A stretch of 64,000 bases of DNA from Legionella worsleiensis (GCF_001467535.1 NZ_LNZC01000012.1:366379-430378), one strand, 5' to 3'. Shown: positions 37,916 through 47,457, counted from the stretch's first letter. Numbers and translations are program-made. The notes: generated from the letters alone by a model not told the origin.

Positions 37916-40911
37916 ATAAACTGGTTTTAACTGTTCTTTTATTCCTGTTTCCCGCTTTACTTTTCGCTGACGAATCCGGCTCTTTAAGTTTCGCTCCTCC
38001 GGCAACTGATTATTCCGTTATCTTTTTGGGCAATTTGTTCGGTGTGGTTGACGGTGTTTTGCATGGCACGGGCAGTCAAATCATGGGCACCATGTTTGGG
38101 GTGTTCAATGCTGCAGTATTGGCCTTAGGTGGTATTATTATCACTTACACCCTTTTGGTATCCACCATGAATACCGCCCATGAAGGGCAAATGCTTGGGC
38201 AAAAATGGTCTTCAATCTGGATTCCCTTGCGCTCTACTATGGGCTTGGCTTTATTAATTCCTAAAGCATCCGGTTATTGCATGATGCAAATTTTCGTCAT
38301 GTGGGTCATTGTCCAGGGAATAGGCGCAGCCGATAAGGTTTGGGAGGCCGCCTTGGGTTATCTAAACCGGGGCGGGGTCATCATCCAGGCGCAGGCAAAT
38401 CCGGCGGATGCTTTGACTGCATCATCAACAGGCGGCGTCTCTGATGGCGCCCTGACTATTCTTGCCGGTCAGGTGTGTATGTTGGGCTTGCAAAATAAAC
38501 TGGAGGCACAAAGACAGAGTTATCTGCAATCTCAGGCCAATGATGTAGGGCCTTGTGCGGGTAATCCCTCTGAGGTGATGGACAATTTTTGTAAAACGGC
38601 AGTGCCTGACTTTTTAGGTACGGTTAATGCGGTCATTACTCAAAATAATAATCCAAGCGCCAACAGTTTTTCTTTACCAATGCCTAATTTTGATTCAACC
38701 TCTCCTTTCAATTTTTTAAACGGCATCTGTGGAACCATTACCTGGAATAGTTTAAACAGTACTATTGATCCCAATCAAACGATGACGAAAACAAACAAAA
38801 AAGGCAATACCAATGAAATACCGAATCTCTATCAACAATTAACTCCCTCTCAGCTTGAAACAGCACAAATGTCCCGAGCTATAGCAATTCAGCAAATGTA
38901 CATCACCTTGTCTTCTATCGCCCAGATCATTATTAATAATGACCCTGATTTTTCCAATACCAATACTGGAACGACAACGACTAATTTTTCACCAATAGCC
39001 AAGCAGCAATTTGGTGTACCTTTTACGGCTCAAGGGCAGATTTGTAGTGATTATTCGCAAGTCTGTGTGATTTGGGGGCCTGTCCCAACCCCTACAGGGA
39101 CGAATTCCAGTGTTTTGTTTAACGGAACGGAATTTTTGGGCGCTATTTCTGATTACAACGCAGTCATGATGCCTACGTTAAACCTGATTAATCAGGCCAA
39201 CAACAACAGCAACAGTAATACATCCCGTGATTTCATTACCCAAGCAGCCAATCAGGGTTGGATTATGGCTGGCTCGTATTTCTTTGATTTGGTGCAATTG
39301 AATGGAAATGCGGTAACAAGTGCGAATCAGTTTGATACCAATACTGGCTTAAATACCAGTACCTTTGATCCAACAAATCTGGTATCCAGCTTCACTTCTA
39401 ACAACAGTTGTTCCGGTCAATATTCGTTATTGTGTACCTGGTTTCAAGGTGATAAAACCCCTTTGGATAAGGTGCAATCAATCATCAACGGTGCCTCTTT
39501 AGATGATATGGTTTCCAAGCCAAGCATGAAAGATGATGCAAAGCGCCCGGTAGTCGGTAATCAGCAGTCATCAACAGTATACGGCTTTATCAATAACTCC
39601 GTGATGGTGCAATTACCAGGGCAACCCGGAATTGCTCAACCGCAGTTTGCCAATATGATAGATTTCAGTATCTCTACGGAGCAATATTACTTACCCAAAG
39701 GAGATTTTGATTGCGGTCGAGTCCGAATTCTCTTTTTCACCTTCTGTCTGGGAAGAATGTTTGGTGATCTCTTCTACAACGTCATATTCAGGAACTTGTA
39801 TAACACGCTTTTGAAAATGTTCTCCCAGATCATCAATCAAGTGATCATGGCCTTTTTGATGGTTCCGCTGCAAGGAATGAGTCTTATCTTTAAAGCAGGA
39901 TTGAATACGGTGTCGCAACCGGGAGTAAACCCCATTGTGGCTCTGGCGAATATGGGTGTGATGTACATAAACTTCTCGGCTAACTTATGGCTTATGCTCA
40001 TAGATATAGCGGTGAGCAGCTCGTTAATATTTCCTTTCGGGTTGTTTATATACGCTTTAATCGGCTTATCTCTGCCGCTACTTATGGCATGGGTGGGTAC
40101 TATGGTTGCCGTAGGGTTTGTTACTGCGTATTACATTCCTGTCTTGCCGTATATGATTTTCACTTTTGGTTCCATAGCCTGGCTTATTGCCGTAATTGAA
40201 GCGATGGTCGCAGCGCCCATTGTTGCTTTGGGTGTGACTCACCCCGAGGGACATGATGCGTTCGGTAAAGGTGAAGCTGCTATTATGATTCTGATGAACG
40301 TGTTTTTAAGGCCGTCCATGATGATCATCGGATATATCAGCGCAATTGCTTTGTCTTATGTCGGGGTATGGATATTGAATGCAGGGTTTGATCATGCCAT
40401 TTCCTTCATCCAGACAGGCAGCTATACTCTCGATACATCCGGCTCCAATTTTGGTGGCTTCGAGATGGCCAAGAACGCACCGCCTCAGCAAGCATCGGGA
40501 ACGGGAGGGTATACAGACTGGGCGGGAGTGTACGCTTATTTCTTCTCCATATTAATATACACCACCATGTACCTCATTATGGTGCAAAAAGCATTTTCGC
40601 TCATCGCTTATTTGCCCGATAAAGTGTTACGCTGGATAAGTGGTTCACCTGAAAGTCTGGGGCAGGACGCTGCTGGCTGGGGTGAAGAGCTTAAAGCAGG
40701 GGTTAAGGCTGGTGCTGAGCAAACCCAAGGGGCACAGTCACAAATGGGACAAAAAATGGGGGCTATAGCCGGTAAACGAGTTGGTGAAATGGGCTCCTCC
40801 ATCAAGAGCGCTCTTCAATCCGGAGGCGAAGCTTCAGCAAGTGGCAGTAAATCTGGTGAGGATGGTGGCTCCAGCAGTAAATCTCCAGGCGGTGGAGTTG
40901 GTGCCGAGTAA
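37912..40911 (+). CDS. dotA: Dot/Icm polytopic membrane protein DotA
   Basis: 999 residues, somewhat shorter than the roughly 1048-residue L. pneumophila protein as I remember it. A cleavable-type signal peptide (LVLTVLLFLFPALLFA) is followed by membrane helices around residues 60-85 and 100-140, a large periplasmic domain (about 160-600, rich in Asn, Thr and Gln, with many Cys), and a second membrane region (about 600-900). The C-terminal tail after about residue 925 is Gly/Ser/Gln-rich. DotA can be released from the cell and forms ring-like pore structures. The periplasmic domain is the part known to vary between Legionella strains. Confidence 0.95.
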   Translation: MNKLVLTVLLFLFPALLFADESGSLSFAPPATDYSVIFLGNLFGVVDGVLHGTGSQIMGTMFGVFNAAVLALGGIIITYTLLVSTMNTAHEGQMLGQKWSSIWIPLRSTMGLALLIPKASGYCMMQIFVMWVIVQGIGAADKVWEAALGYLNRGGVIIQAQANPADALTASSTGGVSDGALTILAGQVCMLGLQNKLEAQRQSYLQSQANDVGPCAGNPSEVMDNFCKTAVPDFLGTVNAVITQNNNPSANSFSLPMPNFDSTSPFNFLNGICGTITWNSLNSTIDPNQTMTKTNKKGNTNEIPNLYQQLTPSQLETAQMSRAIAIQQMYITLSSIAQIIINNDPDFSNTNTGTTTTNFSPIAKQQFGVPFTAQGQICSDYSQVCVIWGPVPTPTGTNSSVLFNGTEFLGAISDYNAVMMPTLNLINQANNNSNSNTSRDFITQAANQGWIMAGSYFFDLVQLNGNAVTSANQFDTNTGLNTSTFDPTNLVSSFTSNNSCSGQYSLLCTWFQGDKTPLDKVQSIINGASLDDMVSKPSMKDDAKRPVVGNQQSSTVYGFINNSVMVQLPGQPGIAQPQFANMIDFSISTEQYYLPKGDFDCGRVRILFFTFCLGRMFGDLFYNVIFRNLYNTLLKMFSQIINQVIMAFLMVPLQGMSLIFKAGLNTVSQPGVNPIVALANMGVMYINFSANLWLMLIDIAVSSSLIFPFGLFIYALIGLSLPLLMAWVGTMVAVGFVTAYYIPVLPYMIFTFGSIAWLIAVIEAMVAAPIVALGVTHPEGHDAFGKGEAAIMILMNVFLRPSMMIIGYISAIALSYVGVWILNAGFDHAISFIQTGSYTLDTSGSNFGGFEMAKNAPPQQASGTGGYTDWAGVYAYFFSILIYTTMYLIMVQKAFSLIAYLPDKVLRWISGSPESLGQDAAGWGEELKAGVKAGAEQTQGAQSQMGQKMGAIAGKRVGEMGSSIKSALQSGGEASASGSKSGEDGGSSSKSPGGGVGAE

Positions 40912-40926
40912 TAACCCTCCAAATAG

Positions 40927-40965
40927 GGCAGCAACAGTTTAACGAATTCCGTTGCTGCCTGTTTC
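40927..40965 (+). terminator. Terminator after dotA
   Basis: A 9-bp stem GGCAGCAAC ... GTTGCTGCC with a 15-base loop, then TGTTTCTAT. The T tract is interrupted but follows 15 bp after the dotA stop. Confidence 0.6.
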
Positions 40966-41051
40966 TATCTGATTTTCAAATTCTAATTGAATGCAGATGA
41001 ATAGTTTCCCCTTTTTTTAACAGGGTTTATTTTTTTTTGATAAGATAAAAC

Positions 41052-41768
41052 GTGATAATAAGTAACGAAATAAAGTACAAAGACGGTACTACAGAATGCA
41101 GGGGATTTATTGCCTACGACAGCAGTTTGTCTCATCCACTGCCTGCGGTTATGGTGGTGCATGACTGGGTTGGCCGAAGCGAACGGATGTGCACTAAGGC
41201 AGAAGAACTGGCTGCAATGGGTTATGTCGGCTTTGCTGTCGATATGTATGGCGATGCCAGAACCGGGGCTGACAAAACGGCACGCAGAGCATTAATGGCG
41301 CCCTTGATGCAGGACAGAAGAATACTGCTGTCCCGTATTATGGCCGCAGTTCAGTTTTTAAATCAGTTCGCTTGTGCCGATAAAGCAAAAATTGCCGCTA
41401 TTGGCTATTGTTTTGGGGGATTATGTGTTCTGGATTTGGCTCGCTCCCTTGCCGCAATCAAAGGCGTGGTCAGTTTTCATGGGTTGCTTCATCCTCCAAA
41501 ACATGTGCCTCAGGAACCAATTAAGAGCAAAATTCTGGTGTTGCACGGTTATGATGATCCTTTGGTACCACCAGAACAGGTTCAACAATTTGCAGATGAA
41601 ATGAATCAACGAAAAGCCGATTGGCAAATTCACATGTATGGCCATACCCAACATTCATTCACTAACCCTGAGGCTCATGATGATGAGATGGGATTGCATT
41701 ATAACGAACGCGCCGATCATCGCTCCTGGACAACGACATTAACGTTTTTACGAGAGCTTTTTGCTTGA
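41052..41768 (+). CDS. Dienelactone hydrolase family protein
   Basis: 238 residues from a GTG start. Alpha/beta hydrolase of the DLH type: VVHDWVGRSERM after the first strand, nucleophile elbow G-Y-C-F-G-G (Cys in place of Ser, as is normal in the family), Asp in HGYDDPLVPPEQ, and His in YGHTQHSFTNPEA. Family members hydrolyse dienelactone or other small esters and lactones. Its substrate is unknown. It follows dotA, the same position as in L. pneumophila as far as I recall. Confidence 0.85.
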   Translation: MIISNEIKYKDGTTECRGFIAYDSSLSHPLPAVMVVHDWVGRSERMCTKAEELAAMGYVGFAVDMYGDARTGADKTARRALMAPLMQDRRILLSRIMAAVQFLNQFACADKAKIAAIGYCFGGLCVLDLARSLAAIKGVVSFHGLLHPPKHVPQEPIKSKILVLHGYDDPLVPPEQVQQFADEMNQRKADWQIHMYGHTQHSFTNPEAHDDEMGLHYNERADHRSWTTTLTFLRELFA

Positions 41769-41813
41769 TTTATTGAGGTCACAGCGGGGGCGCACCTCAT
41801 TAAGTCAGGCTCT

Positions 41814-42674
41814 TTAGAGCTTTAGTAAAGTCTGCGCATTAAGATGCATGAGTTCTTTTATTCTTTGCTCGGATAATTGCCATTGAGCAAACAAATTTAT
41901 TGAATAATTAACCCATGGTTTTATATCCATTTGCTCTGTTTGCCCCAGATCAGAACTGTAGAGTACTCTGGGTAATGAGCGGAGTATTTCATGTACCTCG
42001 TCTTTATCTTGATAACCTAATAAACAGGTTAGTGCGGTTTGTTCTATCCAGATAAAGTCGTTTTGTGCTAACTCTCTTAATTGCGCTGTATGCAGGTTGG
42101 TCAGTGGATTTGCGGGTTGGTTAAGTAATAAAGCACCCACGTTATATTGGATGCACGCATTAACTAATGCGTAGACTTCATCTGCTGAGGCATGTCCGGT
42201 TGATAACACAATGGGGTAATCTTTAGCCATTTTTAACACATCAATGACCTCTTTTTTTAGTTGATTGTGTTCATTAAAAACGGTTTCAGGCTGCAAACTG
42301 TTGGGTGCTAATTGTGGATGAGCGAGTGTTCGTGCCAGTCGAGATTTTATTTTTCTTCCCGTGATGGTTGGGAAATCAACGATCATTCGTGCGGGTATTA
42401 AGGGCTGATATTCACTTAATGCATGCATGACCACACGATAATTAATTCCACCCGTATTATGATTTAACACCAGTGAAGGCAGAACAGGTAGCCCTAATTT
42501 TTGCGCCAGGGTTGCTTGAATGGAGGTCGCACCAAGATGGCTTTTTAAAACGACAACTCCATGACAGTCTTGATATATTCTTCCAGCGTCCAGCGCATCC
42601 CAACGCCTTAGGTACAGATCAGGGTCGGCATGATAATGAATATCGATAAAATCATAAGCATCAAGATCGAGCAC
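41814..42674 (-). CDS. DUF6282 family amidohydrolase-like protein
   Basis: 286 residues with the metal-dependent hydrolase start IDIHYHADPDLYLRRWDA (HxH), KSHLGATS (possible lysine/histidine ligands), VLSTGHASADEVYALV (His) and YSSDLGQTEQ (final Asp). It looks like a TIM-barrel hydrolase. DUF6282 members have no assigned substrate. It lies ten bases after the fused dehydrogenase-RraA gene and probably shares its transcript and pathway. Confidence 0.75.
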   Translation of the reverse strand: MLDLDAYDFIDIHYHADPDLYLRRWDALDAGRIYQDCHGVVVLKSHLGATSIQATLAQKLGLPVLPSLVLNHNTGGINYRVVMHALSEYQPLIPARMIVDFPTITGRKIKSRLARTLAHPQLAPNSLQPETVFNEHNQLKKEVIDVLKMAKDYPIVLSTGHASADEVYALVNACIQYNVGALLLNQPANPLTNLHTAQLRELAQNDFIWIEQTALTCLLGYQDKDEVHEILRSLPRVLYSSDLGQTEQMDIKPWVNYSINLFAQWQLSEQRIKELMHLNAQTLLKL

Positions 42675-42683
42675 AATAGCTTC

Positions 42684-44501
42684 TTATTTTTTGGGGCTTA
42701 ACCAGGGTTGATCGTAATGATACGTGATTCGTGCCTGTTTTAAAGTAGAGCCTGATTGAACGGCAGACTTTATTTTATTTTCGGTCACTCTGATATTGCT
42801 TGCTTTATCAAGTATCTCTGTCAGGTTATTTCTCGGAATGACCAGAACGCCATTATCATCTGCAACAATAATATCGCCAGGATTAATGAGTATGTTGTTA
42901 ATATGAAGAGGGCATTGCTCATCAGCTTTATGGACCCGGTTCTTACCAGAGCGCATAAACACAGCACTACAAAACAGGGGGTATGCAAGGCTTCGAATTG
43001 TTTGCACATCACGTACGGCGCCATGTACCACCGTCCCGGCTATTTTATTTTGCAGTGCAACCTGAGTAAGAATATCACCCCATACCGTACAGTCATCATG
43101 GCCCTGATTATCAATAACAAGGACTGAATGGGAGGGAACATTATCGATATATTGTGCCGCATTTTGAAATGTTGATGATTTTGTTTCGTTGGCTTTATAT
43201 TGAATGGTATAAGCAGGCCCAACCAGTTTTAATCCCGGTGTTAAGGGTTTTATATGCAATAATGCTCCTTCAATGCCACAGGCATCAAGCGCATCTGATA
43301 GTTCGGCGGTGCTGAATTCTTTAATTTTATCCAGATCTGTGGATAATGGCGCTGTATCTTTTGGGGTAAAGGCTACGTTGTTGCATGGTGCATCCATGAG
43401 CACATAGCGATCAATAATGGCTTTAGCCATATCCTTAGTCGTGCTTGTTCCGCCCAGGTCATAAGTAATAAACTGCTTTTCACGAACAATTGCAGCGACG
43501 GCCTCTCGGATAGTTTTTGCCTGTGTTGTAAAACCAAAATGATTCAGCAGCATGGATAGGGTCAAAAACATAGCGCAAGGATTTGCACTATGGGGTTTCA
43601 TACGAGGCCCGCTGCCATGAACAGGTTCAAAGTAGCTGCCTTTTAACCCTATATTAGCACTGGGAGCAAACCCTAAACCGCCCATTACTCCTGCGCCAAC
43701 ATCAGACAAAATATCGCCAAACATGTTTTCAGCAACAATGACGCCCAATTCTTCAGGGCTAGTGATCATCCATAATGCCACGGCATCCACATTTAAAATA
43801 TCGGCATGGATATGAGGGTAGTTATTGGCAATACCCTCAAAAAGTTCCAGGGCAAAAGGACTGCTTTGTCTTAAGACATTGGGTTTATCTGCAAACGTAA
43901 CTCGAGTAAAGCCTTGAGTTGAGGCGTAATCAAAAGCAAACTGTATTAACCGAACAAGTCCGGATTTTGATTGCAGTCTTAAGGTACAACTGATTTCATC
44001 TCGGGGAATAGTTCGCCAGTGCTCGTTTTCGTGAATTAGTTTGCTCAGCGGCTCAGGCAAAGGATAATAATCAAATCCGGCATAAAGACCTTCAGTATTT
44101 TCTCTAATGACGCAAAAATTAAATTGCTTTTCTGTATTTTTTAGCGAAAAACAAGGTCTGATATTTGCAAATAAATCCAGTTGTTGTCTTAATTGAATGA
44201 TGGGTGAGCAATAATGCGGTGTTTCTTTTTGTAATTCGGGCGCCAGTTCTGCTAAGGCTTCTCTTGTGGGTTTGCTGGTAGTCGCTCCTAATAAGGCGGT
44301 ATCCGAATCGGATATGAGTTTCCAGGTTCTTGCCGGAATTGGTGTGCCTTCTTTTTTCCAGTAAGACCATCCTATGTCGCCAAAATGCAATTGTATCGGA
44401 AGCTGTAATGCGTCAAACAAAGGAAGCACGGCATGCGTCACTTCTGCCCCTATTCCATCGCCAGGTAACACCGCTATATTCAGAATTTTATTGCTCGGCA
44501 T
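42684..44501 (-). CDS. Fusion of isocitrate/isopropylmalate dehydrogenase-like and RraA-like aldolase domains
   Basis: 605 residues, about twice the size of either single enzyme. Residues 1-365: beta-decarboxylating dehydrogenase with AVLPGDGIGAEVT, substrate-site arginines in LRQQLDLFANIRP, VIRENTEGLY, and NAD-binding GSYFEPVHGSGP. Residues about 385-600: RraA/HMG aldolase-like, with ELSDALDACG, DDCTVWGDILTQVA and GTVVHGAVRDV, the metal-binding G-x-R-D of that family. The dehydrogenase step produces a 2-oxo acid and CO2; RraA-like domains are known as oxo-acid aldolases and oxaloacetate decarboxylases. Such a fusion is unusual to me. The start codon overlaps the upstream hydrolase gene. Confidence 0.85.
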   Translation of the reverse strand: MPSNKILNIAVLPGDGIGAEVTHAVLPLFDALQLPIQLHFGDIGWSYWKKEGTPIPARTWKLISDSDTALLGATTSKPTREALAELAPELQKETPHYCSPIIQLRQQLDLFANIRPCFSLKNTEKQFNFCVIRENTEGLYAGFDYYPLPEPLSKLIHENEHWRTIPRDEISCTLRLQSKSGLVRLIQFAFDYASTQGFTRVTFADKPNVLRQSSPFALELFEGIANNYPHIHADILNVDAVALWMITSPEELGVIVAENMFGDILSDVGAGVMGGLGFAPSANIGLKGSYFEPVHGSGPRMKPHSANPCAMFLTLSMLLNHFGFTTQAKTIREAVAAIVREKQFITYDLGGTSTTKDMAKAIIDRYVLMDAPCNNVAFTPKDTAPLSTDLDKIKEFSTAELSDALDACGIEGALLHIKPLTPGLKLVGPAYTIQYKANETKSSTFQNAAQYIDNVPSHSVLVIDNQGHDDCTVWGDILTQVALQNKIAGTVVHGAVRDVQTIRSLAYPLFCSAVFMRSGKNRVHKADEQCPLHINNILINPGDIIVADDNGVLVIPRNNLTEILDKASNIRVTENKIKSAVQSGSTLKQARITYHYDQPWLSPKK

Positions 44502-45195
44502 GACGTAATGCCTCCCAAAGTACTTTTTGACAATAGTGTGGATTATCTCGTAATACCCTCATTCCGGCTGCGGGTACCTGCAGCAAAGTCCCTGTTTGCG
44601 GTGGAACAACGTTATCTGTGTTCACTAAATGAGAATGCGCACCAATAAGATGCAGGTGGTTGACTGTACATGATGAGACTATGGCTGTTGAATCCGTAGC
44701 CAAAACACGTTGTAAACCGTAAATCACCCTATCAATAGCCACGGTGTTATCCAGTTGATGAAGAGAGTATTCCGGGATGGCATTAGGGTAATAAACGTGT
44801 TGGTAGAGGGTATTAAGTGCTAAATCCAGCTGATTGTTTTTACATTGAGTGATCACTTTTTCAAGGGTATTTTTGAGGGTAATGTCAGCAAATGTTGGTG
44901 TGGAGAACAGTACTATGGGTTTTTTAACCCCGGCAAATAGCGAAAAACATTGTTGCAGGATGACGCCACCAAAAGAAAAGCCAAAAAAAGCATCATAGTT
45001 TGGAATATATGCCTCTAACTTTTGTGCCCACAATGAATAAAAAGAAGATAAGGGGATGTCTTCCATAATACTTAGCGAATCCAGAGGATGAATAGCGTAT
45101 TCATCAGCAAGAAAGGTCAATGGGCTGACCACCAAATCGATGTAGGATGGGTGGGGGGTGTCTGGAGTTAGAACCAGTATTTTCTTTTTTTTCAT
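44488..45195 (-). CDS. Alpha/beta hydrolase family protein
   Basis: 235 residues. Nucleophile elbow G-F-S-F-G-G near residue 74, preceded by a conserved strand; acid and His candidates lie further along (IGAHSHLVNTDN near 185 and NPHYC near the end). Size and layout suit a small esterase or thioesterase. It overlaps the fused dehydrogenase gene by 14 bases, so it is probably part of the same operon. Substrate unknown. Confidence 0.7.
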   Translation of the reverse strand: MKKKKILVLTPDTPHPSYIDLVVSPLTFLADEYAIHPLDSLSIMEDIPLSSFYSLWAQKLEAYIPNYDAFFGFSFGGVILQQCFSLFAGVKKPIVLFSTPTFADITLKNTLEKVITQCKNNQLDLALNTLYQHVYYPNAIPEYSLHQLDNTVAIDRVIYGLQRVLATDSTAIVSSCTVNHLHLIGAHSHLVNTDNVVPPQTGTLLQVPAAGMRVLRDNPHYCQKVLWEALRHAEQ

Positions 45196-45255
45196 GATGC
45201 TCTCATGGGTGAATTATTAAACAGTCAGTAAGCAGTGAACGATCACTGATACCTA

Positions 45256-46152
45256 CTAGCGACCCGGCTCAGTTTTTGGCGGCAGCGCTTTAAGATCAGC
45301 TGTTGAATAATCGGAAATTCCCCTGATAAATTCATCCATTTCAATCGCTTCATGGCCAATATTGAGCGCATCTCTGACGTAGTTTGAGGCAGTGAGTGCG
45401 GCGTGTAAATCATATTTCTGTACTTTATTAGCATGCAGGCAGGCGATAAAAAATTCGGTTTTCAGATTTCCCGTACCTTTTCCCATACCGGCAAGAGAGG
45501 CATCTATGAACTCTACTCCCGCATCAAGCGCTGCCAAAGCGTTGGATTGAGCCAAGCCTATATTATCATGGGCATGAAACCCAAAGGGAATGGAATAATT
45601 AGTGGTATACCGTTCATAAATGGCTTTAATGCGCTGCGGTAAGATACTGCCGTTTGAATCTGCAAAATAGATCACGTCCGGTTTATGGCGACAAACTTGT
45701 TCAACAACCTCATCAAGTTCTTCATCAGTGTAATAGGTCATATGAATGAAATTGACTGATACCATTAATTTTAATTTTTGCGCCAGTTTAATTACTGGAA
45801 CAGCTTCAGCCAATTTATTTTTAGCGATGCAGATTCTCAACATTCCTACACCGCAATTTTTTAATTCCAATAAATCATTTTCATTAATGTTATTGGGGTG
45901 AGCCATAACGGCAATTGTTGATTTTTTAATTAAAGACTGACAAAAAAGAAGATAATCTCTATCGGTAATCCCAGCCCTGCCAATATTCTTTATGGGATGT
46001 AAAGAGCCATTGCGGTATCCAATTTCTATAAATTCTATACCCGTATTATCCAGAGGCTGTAAAATGCCTCGTAACTGCTCATCCGAAAAATGGAAATTGG
46101 TTCTATGTCCTCCATCCCTTAAGGATGCATCTAAAAGCTGAACTGAGTTCAT
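45256..46152 (-). CDS. DRE-TIM aldolase, 4-hydroxy-2-oxovalerate aldolase-like
   Basis: 298 residues. TIM barrel with the DxSLRDGG element (LLDASLRDGGHRTNFHF; Arg and metal-binding Asp), IYFADSNGSILP, and HAHDNIGLAQSNALAALDAG with the two metal-binding His, then DASLAGMGKGTGN. This is most like MhpE/DmpG aldolases but lacks their C-terminal domain that contacts an acyl-CoA dehydrogenase (usual length about 340). It probably makes or breaks a hydroxy-oxo acid in the cassette's pathway. Confidence 0.82.
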   Translation of the reverse strand: MNSVQLLDASLRDGGHRTNFHFSDEQLRGILQPLDNTGIEFIEIGYRNGSLHPIKNIGRAGITDRDYLLFCQSLIKKSTIAVMAHPNNINENDLLELKNCGVGMLRICIAKNKLAEAVPVIKLAQKLKLMVSVNFIHMTYYTDEELDEVVEQVCRHKPDVIYFADSNGSILPQRIKAIYERYTTNYSIPFGFHAHDNIGLAQSNALAALDAGVEFIDASLAGMGKGTGNLKTEFFIACLHANKVQKYDLHAALTASNYVRDALNIGHEAIEMDEFIRGISDYSTADLKALPPKTEPGR

Positions 46153-46300
46153 TGCGTTACCTCTATTACATCTTGCGGTTTTATTTTCATTCCTACTCTT
46201 TTAATTATAGTACTTATGCATTCAATAAACTCGAAAACCTGGGCGAGGCTTATAAAAAAACAGTTTTATTATAAATCGTGCCGTCATGGAGTATTGTTAT

Positions 46301-47260
46301 TCAAATCGCTAACCAAAACACTAATGCCATAATCAAACACACAGTAATTGACCGGAAATAAAATGATGTGGGTTTATGGGTAAAGAGTGCATGTAAATAG
46401 CTCAAGGGATGGCGGTAAATGAATGAACGCATGATGGTTTTAGTGACCCATTGTGGCTTGCCTGCTAATGGAAGTTCATGTATCCGTATACTGGGTCTAT
46501 GATTTACCTCAATGATTACCCCGTGAGATTGGGTTATTGGAATATTGAGATCCAGGCATTCAACATCGATTCCTGCAAGATCCAAATTTAATACGGACGC
46601 TACTTTGCTCAGCAATTTACGGTTTTCCTTACACATGTGTTTTCCAAGAGTTTCATAGGTACCTCCTCGGGTTGCGTTAGAGGTATAAGCCAAGATAACC
46701 CGCTCGCCTAAAGACGGTACATAATCTGGAGTTAATCCCAGTTCTTTTAATTTGATTTTGCCTTCATCATCCAGAACAATAGGACCTAAAAAATCATTGA
46801 TTATTTTGCGTTGTTTGTTGGTCAAATGAATTAATTGTTCAATAGTATGTGTGCCGTCTCCTGTAATACTTGCAGGATATCGTTGCACTACGCCTATTAC
46901 TCGTCGATTAAAAACCAGGACTCTGTAAGAGTTCAATTTTCCGTGAAATTCTTCGATTAATAAATACTCATAAACTGAAAGATAGTGTTTTAAAAAATGC
47001 AGGAGCTGGTCTAAGGTTTTGATATTGCATAATACATCTTTACCTTTAGAGCCATCTAATAAAGGCTTTAGGACTAAAGGAAATTTTAAGCCCTGAATCA
47101 GCTCGCCGGTTTTATGGTTGTGAAAATCGTCACTATGAATAATAACGGATCGGGGAACAGGGATCCCTGCGTGTTCCAGTATTTTGCTGGTACAATACTT
47201 ATTCGTCGCAATGCTGGAACTGCTAATGTTATTAAACGGATTTTCACTCTCCCTGAACAA
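46301..47260 (-). CDS. ATP-grasp ligase-like protein, 5' end damaged
   Basis: 319 residues from a TTG at 47260. ATP-grasp fold like GshAB or cyanophycin synthetase: SSSIATNKYCTSKILEHAGIP, FPLVLKPLLDGSKGKDV, LIEEFHGKLNSYRVLVFNRRVIGVV, then IDVECLDL and VIIEVNHRPSIRIHE. A C-terminal hydrophobic segment ends the protein. The same frame continues open upstream for 40 more codons, reading like genuine protein, until a TGA at 47381-47383 with no normal start codon. The protein is therefore probably missing its true N-terminus. The product could be a peptide or amino-acid ligase. Confidence 0.7.
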   Translation of the reverse strand: MFRESENPFNNISSSSIATNKYCTSKILEHAGIPVPRSVIIHSDDFHNHKTGELIQGLKFPLVLKPLLDGSKGKDVLCNIKTLDQLLHFLKHYLSVYEYLLIEEFHGKLNSYRVLVFNRRVIGVVQRYPASITGDGTHTIEQLIHLTNKQRKIINDFLGPIVLDDEGKIKLKELGLTPDYVPSLGERVILAYTSNATRGGTYETLGKHMCKENRKLLSKVASVLNLDLAGIDVECLDLNIPITQSHGVIIEVNHRPSIRIHELPLAGKPQWVTKTIMRSFIYRHPLSYLHALFTHKPTSFYFRSITVCLIMALVFWLAI

Positions 47261-47457
47261 ATAATGACGAGATCCCAGGATGACCTCAAAACCATTAATT
47301 TCGTTTATTGGCTTTACAGGAAGAAATAAAGTTTTGGCGGTTTTATAATAACGTTCAGCGTTTTTGTCTATGGCAGCATCTCAACAGTAATGGACAGGAA
47401 CGAGATACAGAAGTTGAGTTTTAGATTATAAACTCCAAAAAGCAGTTCCAAGTCCAT
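47261..47457 (-). pseudogene. Disrupted 5' end of the ATP-grasp gene
   Basis: In the ATP-grasp frame, 47380-47261 encodes DAAIDKNAERYYKTAKTLFL and onward into FEVILGSRHYLF, directly continuing into the ATP-grasp part. Upstream is TGA, preceded in frame by LYLVPVHYC. In another frame an ATG at 47457 opens a short peptide MDLELLFGVYNLKLN and stops at about 47370. This mix suggests a frameshift and/or nonsense change near 47380-47430. Alternatively the ORF simply starts late. The MITE lies 67 bp upstream of this ATG. Confidence 0.45.
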
